From NCBI RefSeq assembly GCF_900182565.1, contig NZ_FXTI01000009.1, forward strand, positions 83,308-147,307: 64,000 nt of DNA, in the 5' to 3' direction. This DNA comes from Melghirimyces algeriensis. Lineage in GTDB: Bacteria > Bacillota > Bacilli > Thermoactinomycetales > DSM-45169. A program made the position numbers and the translations under genes. The notes under the pieces are model-generated. The model saw only the letters and a list, made by a program, of their open reading frames with translations. It ran no database searches and was not told where the DNA came from. Shown one piece after another: positions 34,007 through 41,801 of this stretch. Positions within the stretch are counted from its first letter, which is position 1, and the number at the start of each line of letters is the position of its first letter.

Positions 34007-34404
34007 CAACATTTTCGGCAGTCGTTCAGATCCCAGCATTTTGCTTAACAAAGCAAATCCACAACTTGCTAATTCCCAAGTATGTTTTTATTTAAAATAA
34101 AAATTATAATATATATCCCGCTTAAATAAAGCAATCTTGGCTTTATTTGTTATATTTATTATTTTTAGATAAAAAAATATATTCAAATTTTCTCAAGATT
34201 ATGTTATAGTATTTTCCAGAGGATCCTCTTAATTTATTTAAGCAGAAGGGAGAGGGGAACTAAAAAGTCACAAACATGCAGTGGTCAAACTGTATTCAAA
34301 AAGACGGTGTTTCTATTTTCTTCCTTTCGACCGATTTTTCCGAATAATCGAAAGGAACAGAAAGATGGTTCTTCCGATTTTCATCACATTTAGGAGGGAT
34401 TCCT
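34007..34404 (+). promoter_or_regulatory. Promoter and long leader of subtilase gene 2
   Basis: AT-rich and gene-free. AAAAAAATATATTCAAAT and GATTATGTTATAGTAT near 34165-34220 mirror the region upstream of copy 1. The last 70 bases (CCGAATAATCGAAAGGAACA to ATTTAGGAGGGATTC) are also shared. A CTTTCGA/TCGAAAG inverted repeat near 34325-34350 could fold in the leader. The shared block suggests common regulation of copies 1 and 2. Confidence 0.5.
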
Positions 34405-35580
34405 TTGAAACGAACCCTTACAGTCCTGTCTGTGCTTCCATTGACACTTAGTCTTCTCTTTACCCCGGCCAACACGGAGGTACAAGCTGCCAGCAAGCCA
34501 AAGCCGGCAAAGTATGCAAAGGGAGAAGTGATTGTCAAATTTAAATCGGATACCAAGCAAAGTAAAATGTCCAAGGTCCACAAACAGGAAGGTGCCAAAC
34601 TGATCAAACGGAACAAAACAAAAAAAGTAAAGTTTGATCTGGTAAAAGTGAAGGGAAAATCCGTCAAAAAGGCGGTCAAGGAATATAAAAAGAATCCCAA
34701 TGTGGAATACGCAGAACCCAACTACATCTTTAGAGCAAGCTGGACACCCAACGACACCTATTATCAGAGCTACCAATATGGCCCTCAAAAAGTGAAGGCT
34801 CCGGCTGCGTGGGATATTACCCGCAGTTCCGAAAGCACCCGGATTGCTGTGGTGGACACGGGCGTGCAGTACAATCATCCCGACTTGTCCGGCAAAGTCG
34901 TCCGTGGCTATGACTATGTAGATGGTGATTGGGATCCCAACGATGGGAATGGACACGGAACCCATGTGGCGGGAACAGCAGCCGCTGTCACTAACAACTC
35001 CCGCGGTGTAGCGGGGATGGCACCCAATGCAACCATCTACGCTGTCCGGGTCCTGAACAATTCCGGAAGCGGTACATTGTCCGATGTAGCCAACGGGATT
35101 ATCCATGCAGCCAACAATGACTCCGATGTCATTAACCTCAGCCTGGGCGCCGCATATGGTTCCAGCACCTTGGAAAACGCCGTCAACTATGCCTGGAACA
35201 AAGGAGCCGTTGTCGTCGCTGCCGCCGGGAACGCCGGTAACACGGCAAAACACTACCCGGCAGCCTATTCCAACGCCATTTCGGTAGCTGCCACCGACGC
35301 CAACGACCGCAAAGCCTCCTTCTCCACCTATGGAAGCTGGGTAGATGTAGCCGCTCCAGGTGTCGATATCCTCTCCACCTGGCCTGGTGGCTATCGGTAT
35401 CTGAACGGAACTTCCATGGCCGCTCCCCATGTGGCTGGCCTGGCGGGTCTTCTGGACTCCCAAGGACGCAGCAACAGCAATATCCGGGCCGCCATTGAAA
35501 ACACCGCTGATCAGATCAGCGGAACAGGCTCCTACTGGCGGAAAGGGCGCATTAACGCCTATCGTGCCGTCAACTACTAA
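34405..35580 (+). CDS. Secreted subtilisin-family protease, thermitase-like (copy 2)
   Basis: A 391-residue paralogue of copy 1 with TTG start behind AGGAGGG. It has a signal peptide (LTLSLLFTPANTEVQA), a Lys-rich I9 propeptide, and an S8 domain with AVVDTGVQYNHPDLSG, GHGTHVAGTAAA, VAAAGNAGN and GTSMAAPHVAGLAG. All catalytic residues are present, so an active secreted protease is expected. A stretch of about 610 bases (34443-35054) is nearly identical to copy 3, while the remaining catalytic half differs much more. That indicates recent gene conversion or a recombined duplication. Confidence 0.95.
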   Translation: MKRTLTVLSVLPLTLSLLFTPANTEVQAASKPKPAKYAKGEVIVKFKSDTKQSKMSKVHKQEGAKLIKRNKTKKVKFDLVKVKGKSVKKAVKEYKKNPNVEYAEPNYIFRASWTPNDTYYQSYQYGPQKVKAPAAWDITRSSESTRIAVVDTGVQYNHPDLSGKVVRGYDYVDGDWDPNDGNGHGTHVAGTAAAVTNNSRGVAGMAPNATIYAVRVLNNSGSGTLSDVANGIIHAANNDSDVINLSLGAAYGSSTLENAVNYAWNKGAVVVAAAGNAGNTAKHYPAAYSNAISVAATDANDRKASFSTYGSWVDVAAPGVDILSTWPGGYRYLNGTSMAAPHVAGLAGLLDSQGRSNSNIRAAIENTADQISGTGSYWRKGRINAYRAVNY

Positions 35581-35581
35581 A

Positions 35582-35624
35582 ATATATCCAGGGCGTTCTG
35601 CATATGGAACGCCCTGGATATATA
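35582..35624 (+). terminator. Strong hairpin after subtilase gene 2
   Basis: ATATATCCAGGGCGTTC and GAACGCCCTGGATATAT arms of 17 bases. No T-run follows, so it may stabilise mRNA or weakly terminate; it separates copies 2 and 3. Confidence 0.7.
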
Positions 35625-35696
35625 TTAACACTCTACGTCCAAAATGGGCTCCAAAGGAAGATTAGGCATCCATTCCATTTATAGGGAGGGATCTTT

Positions 35697-36872
35697 TTGA
35701 AACGAACGCTTACGGTGTTATTGGTCCTTCCGTTAACACTTAGTCTTCTCTTTACCCCGGCCAACACGGAGGTACAAGCTGCCAACAAGCCGAAGCCGGC
35801 AAAGTATGCAAAGGGAGAAGTGATTGTCAAATTTAAATCAGATACCAAGCAAAGTAAAATGTCCAAGGTCCACAAACAGGAAGGTGCCAAACTGATCAAA
35901 CGGAACAAAACAAAAAAAGTAAAGTTTGATCTGGTAAAAGTGAAGGGAAAATCCGTCAAAAAGGCGGTCAAGGAATATAAAAAGAATCCCAATGTGGAAT
36001 ACGCAGAACCCAACTACATCTTTAGAGCAAACTGGACACCCAACGACACCTATTATCAGAGCTACCAATATGGCCCTCAAAAAGTGAAGGCTCCGGCTGC
36101 GTGGGATATTACCCGCAGTTCCGAAAGCACCCGGATTGCTGTGGTGGACACGGGCGTGCAGTACAATCATCCCGACTTGTCCGGCAAAGTCGTCCGTGGC
36201 TATGACTATGTAGATGGTGATTGGGATCCCAACGATGGGAATGGACACGGAACCCATGTGGCGGGAACAGCAGCCGCTGTCACTAACAACTCCCGCGGTG
36301 TAGCGGGGATGGCACCCAATGCAACCATCTACGCTGTCCGGGTCCTAAACGATTCCGGAAGCGGTACATTGTCAGATGTAGCCAACGGGATTATCCATAC
36401 AGCTAACAATGGCTCCGATGTCATCAATTTGAGCTTAGGCTCCGCACATAATTCCAGTACCTTGGAAAACGCCGTCAACTATGCCTGGAATAAAGGGGCT
36501 GTCATTGTTGCCGCCGCTGGAAACAATGGTAACACAGCTAAACACTACCCGGCAGCCTATTCCAATGTGATCGCTGTAGCTTCCACCGACTCTAACGATC
36601 GAAAAGCTTCTCCTTCCACTTACGGGAGCTGGGTGGATGTAGCCGCTCCAGGTGTGAGGATCTTCTCCACCTACTCTGGTGGATATAGGTTCCTAAGCGG
36701 AACATCTATGGCTTCCTCCCATGTTGCCGGTCTGGCAGGCCTCTTAGATTCCCAAGGTCGGAGGAACAACAATATCCGTGCCGCCATCGAAAACACTGCC
36801 GACCGGATCAGCGGAACAGGCTCCTACTGGCGGAAAGGACGCATTAATGCCTATCGTGCCATCCGTTATTAA
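35697..36872 (+). CDS. Secreted subtilisin-family protease, thermitase-like (copy 3)
   Basis: A 391-residue paralogue with TTG start behind AGGGAGGG. Signal peptide and propeptide match copy 2 almost exactly. The S8 domain keeps the Asp (AVVDTGVQYNHPDLSG), His (GHGTHVAGTAAA) and Ser (GTSMASSHVAGLAG), but the Pro that normally follows in GTSMA-x-PHV is Ser here. The C-terminal half carries other substitutions (RRNNNIRAAIE, ending AIRY). Only 116 bases separate it from copy 2 and no copy of the shared promoter block is present, so it may rely on read-through or a weak promoter. Probably active, possibly with altered specificity. Confidence 0.93.
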   Translation: MKRTLTVLLVLPLTLSLLFTPANTEVQAANKPKPAKYAKGEVIVKFKSDTKQSKMSKVHKQEGAKLIKRNKTKKVKFDLVKVKGKSVKKAVKEYKKNPNVEYAEPNYIFRANWTPNDTYYQSYQYGPQKVKAPAAWDITRSSESTRIAVVDTGVQYNHPDLSGKVVRGYDYVDGDWDPNDGNGHGTHVAGTAAAVTNNSRGVAGMAPNATIYAVRVLNDSGSGTLSDVANGIIHTANNGSDVINLSLGSAHNSSTLENAVNYAWNKGAVIVAAAGNNGNTAKHYPAAYSNVIAVASTDSNDRKASPSTYGSWVDVAAPGVRIFSTYSGGYRFLSGTSMASSHVAGLAGLLDSQGRRNNNIRAAIENTADRISGTGSYWRKGRINAYRAIRY

Positions 36873-36875
36873 ATA

Positions 36876-36920
36876 TATCCACAGGGTGTTCCTCTCATGA
36901 CCCCCTGTGGAATATTTTTT
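36876..36920 (+). terminator. Terminator of subtilase gene 3
   Basis: ATATCCACAGGG and CCCTGTGGAATAT arms followed by TTTTTT. Confidence 0.85.
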
Positions 36921-37033
36921 GAACTTATAGATCCTGTTCCTTTCTTTATCATACATTTTTCACTGCAAACAAGCACATTCCCATCCTCTTAAGGGTAGGA
37001 TAAAGCGTCAACATCATAAGAGGAGGAAGTGCA

Positions 37034-37327
37034 ATGCAGGATTATCACAATGGCTCATCGATGTTTGAAACCCATCCCCCCTACGCATCCCAGTATGGCC
37101 CTCCTTTTGGCAGAGGGTTTGGTCGCCGTTTCGGATACTCTCCCTATGGGTTTGGACCCAACCCTTACAATTATGGTGGGTGGGATTCATATGGAAGCCC
37201 TTATGGATATGGACAGTTCGGAGGATTCGGACCAGGATTTGGGCAATATGGAGGGGGCTTCGGTCCCGGCTTTGGAGGATTCAGTCCAGGGTTTGGAGGT
37301 CCTTTCGGAGGATTCGGTTTGTATTAA
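37034..37327 (+). CDS. Gly/Tyr/Phe-rich low-complexity protein, likely spore-coat or surface component
   Basis: 97 residues behind AGAGGAGG. The N-terminal 50 residues are rich in Pro, Tyr and Arg (PPYASQYGPPFGRGFGRRFG). The C-terminal half consists of irregular GFGPGFG/QYGGGFG/GGFG repeats and ends GGFGLY. Such Gly-Tyr-Phe-rich proteins occur in spore coat and crust layers of Bacilli. There is no signal peptide, which fits assembly from the mother cell. Family not assigned; a second low-complexity protein at 41.3 kb has a similar organisation. It is followed by its own terminator. Confidence 0.65.
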   Translation: MQDYHNGSSMFETHPPYASQYGPPFGRGFGRRFGYSPYGFGPNPYNYGGWDSYGSPYGYGQFGGFGPGFGQYGGGFGPGFGGFSPGFGGPFGGFGLY

Positions 37328-37349
37328 AAAGAAGCGTAACGTGATCTAA

Positions 37350-37378
37350 GGATCGGAGAATATATTCCGATCCTCTTT
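37350..37378 (+). terminator. Terminator of the Gly-rich gene
   Basis: GGATCGGA GAATATAT TCCGATCC followed by TCTTT. The arms resemble the terminator after subtilase 1. Confidence 0.75.
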
Positions 37379-37389
37379 GTATTTTTCGC

Positions 37390-37953
37390 TCAATTATGTG
37401 AATAATGGCATTTAAATTTGGAAGGCGTATAACCAGTAATTTTACGAAAAGCTTTATAAAACTGACCCGCGTTCTGAAAACCAACCTCAAAGCCGACTTC
37501 CATATTGTTTAACTCACCTTGTAGAAGCAATTGTTTTGCTTGTTGAATACGAACCCTGATCAAATACTGCTTGGGACTGATTCCGATCCGGCTTTTAAAC
37601 ATACGTTGCAAATGCCAGGGACTGACGCCTGCTTTCTTGGACAGATTCTGCAAGGTCCACGGTTGGCTATACTCGCTGTCCAGAATGGTTTTTACCATAC
37701 GAACAGTCTTTCCGTCTATATCACAATTTTCTCTTGGTAAATCCGGTCGGCAGCGTTTACAGGGGCGGTATCCTTTTTGCATCGCTTGCTTCGGATGGTA
37801 AAAATACTCCACATTAAACGGTTTGGGCTCTTTCGATTTGCAGGAAGGACGACAGAAAATCATTGTGGTTTTGACCGCATAGCAAAATAAATCATCATAA
37901 TATGGATCGCAGTGAATCACCGCTTTCCACATGGTCTGTTCAGACAGATTCAT
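37390..37953 (-). CDS. adaA: AdaA-like methylphosphotriester-DNA methyltransferase / AraC-type regulator
   Basis: About 187 residues, start ATG 37953 behind GGAAGAG. The N-terminal Ada zinc domain has the four-Cys set in FCRPSC and PCKRC. The C-terminal AraC-type double helix-turn-helix includes TLQNLSKKAGVSPWHLQRMF and VGFEVGFQNAGQFYKAFRKI. In B. subtilis, AdaA repairs methylphosphotriesters by self-methylation and then activates adaA-adaB. No AdaB/Ogt alkyltransferase is adjacent here. Instead the gene overlaps the end of an amino-acid permease by 14 bases, which suggests co-transcription. Confidence 0.9.
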   Translation of the reverse strand: MNLSEQTMWKAVIHCDPYYDDLFCYAVKTTMIFCRPSCKSKEPKPFNVEYFYHPKQAMQKGYRPCKRCRPDLPRENCDIDGKTVRMVKTILDSEYSQPWTLQNLSKKAGVSPWHLQRMFKSRIGISPKQYLIRVRIQQAKQLLLQGELNNMEVGFEVGFQNAGQFYKAFRKITGYTPSKFKCHYSHN

Positions 37954-39223
37954 CCCTACTCTTCCTTTCTCCCAAATGCCCCTTTCCATGTTTTTGCACA
38001 CTCATATACAACATATACATTCCTCCAACCATGATGGGAACCAATAGATGAAATCCTAAAAAAGGAACAAAGACTATCAATAATAGGAAAGAAACCAACC
38101 CAGTAATCCAAGGAGCGGTAAATTTATCAAACAGTTTTAAAGATGCACCCATCGTAACAATATAAACCACAATACCAAGCGAATTGGGAACAAACAGCAA
38201 CTGGGTAAAGTGAATATTGCGGAGAACCGTAAGTACAACACCTGATGAGGCAAATAACACGACCGTCCATACAACACGAGTAGGTGTATTCGTTTTGGGG
38301 TTTAAATGATAGAACCAGGATGGAAATGCCCGATCCCTGCTTAAAGCATATCCCAATTGGGTCAGACTGGCAATAAACGCATTCACCGTCCCGGTGCAAA
38401 TAATAAAAGCGAGAATGGAAGTTGCCCACTGGGCGCCTAATCCCAATGAACGCTGAATCATTAATCCCAGCGGTGCGGAGTCACTATTCAAATCCCCATA
38501 AGTTCCACTGCCTATCGTAATCCAACTGAGCAACAAAAATACCACACCAATTACCGCCGCACTGATCATGGCACTCGGAACAGAATCCTTCTCAGGATCT
38601 TTAAATCGATCCGCCAGGTTGCAAATCGCCTCCCAACCAAAAAAAGACCAAAAAATCATAATGACAGCCGTCCCGACCGAAATCCAACCATTTGGAAGAA
38701 ATGGTTGAAAGTGATCCCAGCGAATAAAGGGAATAGTGGAGATAATTGTTAAAACAATCAAAAAAAGAAGGATCGAACTGAGAATCAGAGACACTTTACC
38801 ACTGACACGGATGCCACAGTGATTGGACCAGCCACCGAGAAGCAGAATGACTAAAGCCAGTCCTGCAACCCACCATTCAGACAATCCAAAGGCAACACCT
38901 GCATAGCTTGCACCCGTCAAAGACACAATCACCTGACCAACAGCTGCTGTCAAGAAATAAAACCACCCTACCAAATTTCCGGCATGATTTCCAAACGCCA
39001 TCCGAACAAACGTAGCAGCACCTCCGGCATCCGGCCAGACCTTGGACAGAAACGCAAACGTGTAAGCCAATGGAAAACTGAACAGCACCACAATCAACCA
39101 CGACAAAAGGGAAGCCGGTCCGGCTTCCGTTGCTGTTCCTGCTGATAAGAACAAAACACCGGAGCCGAGGATTGCCGATATATATAGGGCGATGGCTTGA
39201 GAGAGATTAATGGATTTCTTCAT
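37940..39223 (-). CDS. APC-family amino acid permease
   Basis: A 427-residue membrane protein with 12 hydrophobic segments. APC superfamily features include ALYISAILGSGVLFLSAGTA in helix 1 (the G-S-G substrate turn), ANFVRMAF-like PDAGGAATFVRMAFGNHAG, and FWSFFGWEAICNLADRFKDP. These carriers take up amino acids or exchange them, and the substrate cannot be read. The 3' end overlaps the AdaA-like gene. ATG start; the promoter should lie between 39224 and 39377. Confidence 0.88.
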   Translation of the reverse strand: MKKSINLSQAIALYISAILGSGVLFLSAGTATEAGPASLLSWLIVVLFSFPLAYTFAFLSKVWPDAGGAATFVRMAFGNHAGNLVGWFYFLTAAVGQVIVSLTGASYAGVAFGLSEWWVAGLALVILLLGGWSNHCGIRVSGKVSLILSSILLFLIVLTIISTIPFIRWDHFQPFLPNGWISVGTAVIMIFWSFFGWEAICNLADRFKDPEKDSVPSAMISAAVIGVVFLLLSWITIGSGTYGDLNSDSAPLGLMIQRSLGLGAQWATSILAFIICTGTVNAFIASLTQLGYALSRDRAFPSWFYHLNPKTNTPTRVVWTVVLFASSGVVLTVLRNIHFTQLLFVPNSLGIVVYIVTMGASLKLFDKFTAPWITGLVSFLLLIVFVPFLGFHLLVPIMVGGMYMLYMSVQKHGKGHLGERKSRDESV

Positions 39224-39377
39224 TGCAAACCATCTCCCAGCTTCACAATCCCAATACCTTTTTTGATAGAATCACCATATCGCTGTATCATGAAATCGCC
39301 TTCCTTCAATAGCTTTTCTTATATGTATCATATCCCCTCAGAAGATGTCGTTCGCTTTTTTGCTCATCCATTTTGCT

Positions 39378-39848
39378 TCAATTCTGCCACCAAATATTTA
39401 GATTCAGCAATGTGACAAAAGTCATCCAAACCCAATAGAAAAAAAAGGAGAAAGCAGCCAACCGCCTCACTTTCCAAGCAGCGATTACAAACCCTCCAAT
39501 CGCAAACCACAGCAGAAGAATTTCCAACAAGGCCATACCAGGCTGTCGAAGAACAAAGAATAACCCATTCCAGATACCATACAGAATAAACTGTACTATC
39601 CAAAATAAAAGAGCAACCCTTCGCTCTTTTGTATCTTGACTATGCCAAATGCTCCACCCGGAAAATGCAATCAGGAGGCTAAACAACATTGAAACCGATC
39701 CAAACAACGATCCGGGAAAGGAAAGAAATGGCTTTTGTAACTGATCATACCATGATCCAGATCCGGTGTCTGTAAATAAAGGAACAAAACCTGTCACAAC
39801 CAGACATATCATAAGAAAGGCGATGAATAGAAATACTCTGTATATCAC
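39378..39848 (-). CDS. tspO: TspO/MBR family membrane protein
   Basis: About 156 residues, five membrane helices. Family landmarks are WYDQLQKPFLSFPGSLFGSV (TspO WY..L.KP....P), IVQFILYGIWNGLFF (the Q-LNxxWxxxFF helix) and the C-terminal WMTFVTLLNLNIWWQN. TspO proteins bind porphyrins and isoprenoids and modulate stress responses. I use GTG 39848, preceded 8 bases upstream by GGAGG; the open frame extends further upstream, but that part is basic and unrelated. The start matches the family length of about 160. Confidence 0.85.
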   Translation of the reverse strand: MIYRVFLFIAFLMICLVVTGFVPLFTDTGSGSWYDQLQKPFLSFPGSLFGSVSMLFSLLIAFSGWSIWHSQDTKERRVALLFWIVQFILYGIWNGLFFVLRQPGMALLEILLLWFAIGGFVIAAWKVRRLAAFSFFFYWVWMTFVTLLNLNIWWQN

Positions 39849-40009
39849 TCCTTGACCCTCCAATGTCACCGGCAAGATTCTTTTTCCACGAAAATATGAG
39901 AGCCAACGATCTTTAATACCATCCTTCCCCGATTTTCTGCGAAATCTAACCTCAGATTTTATATAAAAAAAGCACCGGTTTTTTAACCGATGATCTTTCC
40001 ATGACGCCT

Positions 40010-40402
40010 CTATCTCCAATGTTTCATTCGGGTGTACAGATTTCCTGTGTTCAGCTCCAATTGAATTTGGTCGGGATCAAGAAAGTTTACCACCCGACCT
40101 CCTCCTCTCTCAACCGGTCCTCGCAGAATCGGGATTTCATATCTTAGAAGCTGTTCCACTGCCTGATCAAAATCTTTTTCTTGGATAGAAAAAGCGATAT
40201 GGTCCACACCGGGCCCCCGCTTTGAACCCTTTTTTCTTTCATCCGTTTCGATCAGACAAATCCAAGCCGTTCCCCATTCAAGATAAACATCCGTCCGTCC
40301 CTGGTGTACAAGATTCATCTTAAGAATATCCCGGTAAAAAGCGAGTGAGGTTTCTAAACGGGAAACGCGGATTGTAATATGGTTAAAGCCGGATACGTTC
40401 AT
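40010..40402 (-). CDS. VOC-superfamily protein, FosB/glyoxalase-like
   Basis: About 130 residues, one vicinal-oxygen-chelate unit of two beta-alpha-beta-beta-beta modules. Likely metal ligands are His in FNHITIRVS, His in GVDHIAFSI and Glu in QIQLELNTG. The overall layout, including the tail (LELNTGNLYTRM versus LELHTGTLQDRL of FosB), resembles fosfomycin thiol transferases, but the conserved His next to the final Glu is Asn. So FosB-like or a general glyoxalase relative. ATG 40402 is 8 bases after AGGAGG. Confidence 0.75.
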   Translation of the reverse strand: MNVSGFNHITIRVSRLETSLAFYRDILKMNLVHQGRTDVYLEWGTAWICLIETDERKKGSKRGPGVDHIAFSIQEKDFDQAVEQLLRYEIPILRGPVERGGGRVVNFLDPDQIQLELNTGNLYTRMKHWR

Positions 40403-40439
40403 GATCACGTCCTCCTAAAAAGTCGGATATGTTTTCAGC

Positions 40440-41132
40440 CTACTCTCCTCCGATAACTTGAATCCGATAGACTCCTTCCTTTTGTCGTTCTCCAGAGAAA
40501 CGGATCATTTGATAGGGGATCACTACCTCAAAGGAAGTCGCAAAGAGTGAAGGGACAATTCGTAAAACGTTCGGACTCTCCCAAATGGGGCAAAGATGTT
40601 GATCACCAAACCAAAACCCCTTCCGATACCAAGGGTGCTCATTTTTACCCGGAGGATTGAGACAAAGAAAGAGGGAGAGATCATCACATAATTTCAACAT
40701 ACGAAGACAAGGGGCCAACCGGTCGCGTTCCAACCTTTTCATCTTGTGAACCAACCTCTGTTGCCGCTCCTTTTCCCGCTCTACAAACTGAATGGCTACC
40801 GATTCCACCGGATTGGAAAAAAAAGAAACAAAGTGCATGCTGCACAGGCAAGCAGAAAACGCATCCATTCGTTCCACTCGGTTGATCCCCGAAGTATACG
40901 CATCCAGTTTCTGTTCCATGGGATAATTCTCAAATGTATACGGTTTGCCGGTCATCGGGTTCCATCTGATCTGTTTATCCAATTCCTCCCACCCTACATC
41001 ATGATAGCGGATGCCGATGCGTGTTGATGCGTCAGGCAAGTCCTTCCAATGGTCTGCAAAATCTCCGGATACTCTGCCATGATCATGTTGACGAATCAGA
41101 ATATATCCATCTTCTTCTTCTCTGACAATCAT
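40440..41132 (-). CDS. DUF3891 family protein
   Basis: About 230 residues, start ATG 41132 behind AAAGGGG. The opening MIVREEEDGYILIRQHDHGR and the following DHW, RYHDVGWEELD and FVEREKERQ segments match the DUF3891 family found in Bacilli. His-Asp pairs (QHDHG, YHDVGW) in the helical core recall HD-type metal hydrolases, but no canonical HD motif set is certain. Cytoplasmic; substrate unknown. Encoded 37 bases upstream of the VOC gene start, so the two may be co-transcribed. Confidence 0.75.
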   Translation of the reverse strand: MIVREEEDGYILIRQHDHGRVSGDFADHWKDLPDASTRIGIRYHDVGWEELDKQIRWNPMTGKPYTFENYPMEQKLDAYTSGINRVERMDAFSACLCSMHFVSFFSNPVESVAIQFVEREKERQQRLVHKMKRLERDRLAPCLRMLKLCDDLSLFLCLNPPGKNEHPWYRKGFWFGDQHLCPIWESPNVLRIVPSLFATSFEVVIPYQMIRFSGERQKEGVYRIQVIGGE

Positions 41133-41286
41133 CTCTAACGCCCCTTTCTTATCTCCCTGAGAGCCATTCTCCACAACTTCGCTTTAAAAAGAACCGGATG
41201 ACTTTGGGTTGGACAAACAAAATAATGTCCGGCATCACATACATTTTTGATGTAAACCTATTTTCGGCGAAAAGGAGGAACATCCA

Positions 41287-41760
41287 TTGTCTGAAAAAGA
41301 GAAAAAGAATTGGGAACCCCAGGCTTCAACCAGCAATGACGCACAAGGGCAAAACCAGCAGAATTTTGATCCCGCTCACTCTTATGGATATGATTGGACC
41401 CATCCCGCTGTCAGTCAATACGGATTGGATCAGGAACCTTGGCACCCATCCGCACAAGGGGGATTTGATCCACAGCAGGATTGTGGCGGTTATTTCCAAG
41501 ATCCATATATATCTCACAATCCCTTCACTCAACCGTTCCCCGATCCATATGCCCAAACATCATTCTATCCCGATGAAGAGTACGGATTCGATACCTCGCA
41601 ACGTCGCCGTTACTATCCGCCGTATGTTCCACCCTACTATCCTCCCTATTACTATCCTCCCCATTACTATCCACCCTATCGTCCCTATCCACCTTACCGT
41701 CCGCCATACAGACCTTACCCTCCATATTATCCACCCTATCCATATCGCCGCAGACCCTGA
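41287..41760 (+). CDS. Pro/Tyr-rich low-complexity protein, likely spore-coat component
   Basis: 157 residues, TTG start behind AAAGGAGG. The N-terminal 100 residues are hydrophilic, rich in Gln, Asp and Pro. The last 50 residues are almost only Pro, Tyr and Arg (YYPPYVPPYYPPYYYPPHYY and similar) and end RRRP. Pro-Tyr-rich tails occur in spore coat proteins that become cross-linked through tyrosine. No signal peptide and a separate terminator. The DNA of the tail is a degenerate CCNTAY repeat prone to slippage. Function is inferred from composition only. Confidence 0.65.
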   Translation: MSEKEKKNWEPQASTSNDAQGQNQQNFDPAHSYGYDWTHPAVSQYGLDQEPWHPSAQGGFDPQQDCGGYFQDPYISHNPFTQPFPDPYAQTSFYPDEEYGFDTSQRRRYYPPYVPPYYPPYYYPPHYYPPYRPYPPYRPPYRPYPPYYPPYPYRRRP

Positions 41761-41767
41761 GTCTTTC

Positions 41768-41796
41768 AGCTCCCGGTTTAAACCGGGAGCTTTTTT
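41768..41796 (+). terminator. Terminator of the Pro/Tyr-rich gene
   Basis: AGCTCCCGG TTTAAA CCGGGAGCT followed by TTTTT, directly after the stop codon. It may also serve the convergent yfkAB gene. Confidence 0.9.
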
Positions 41797-41801
41797 CCGC
41801 T

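Noticed and set aside
34390..35631. Minus-strand 413-codon open frame opposite subtilase 2
   Set aside because: It results from the codon bias of the protease gene; similar antisense frames lie opposite copies 1 and 3, and none has a start site or recognisable domain.
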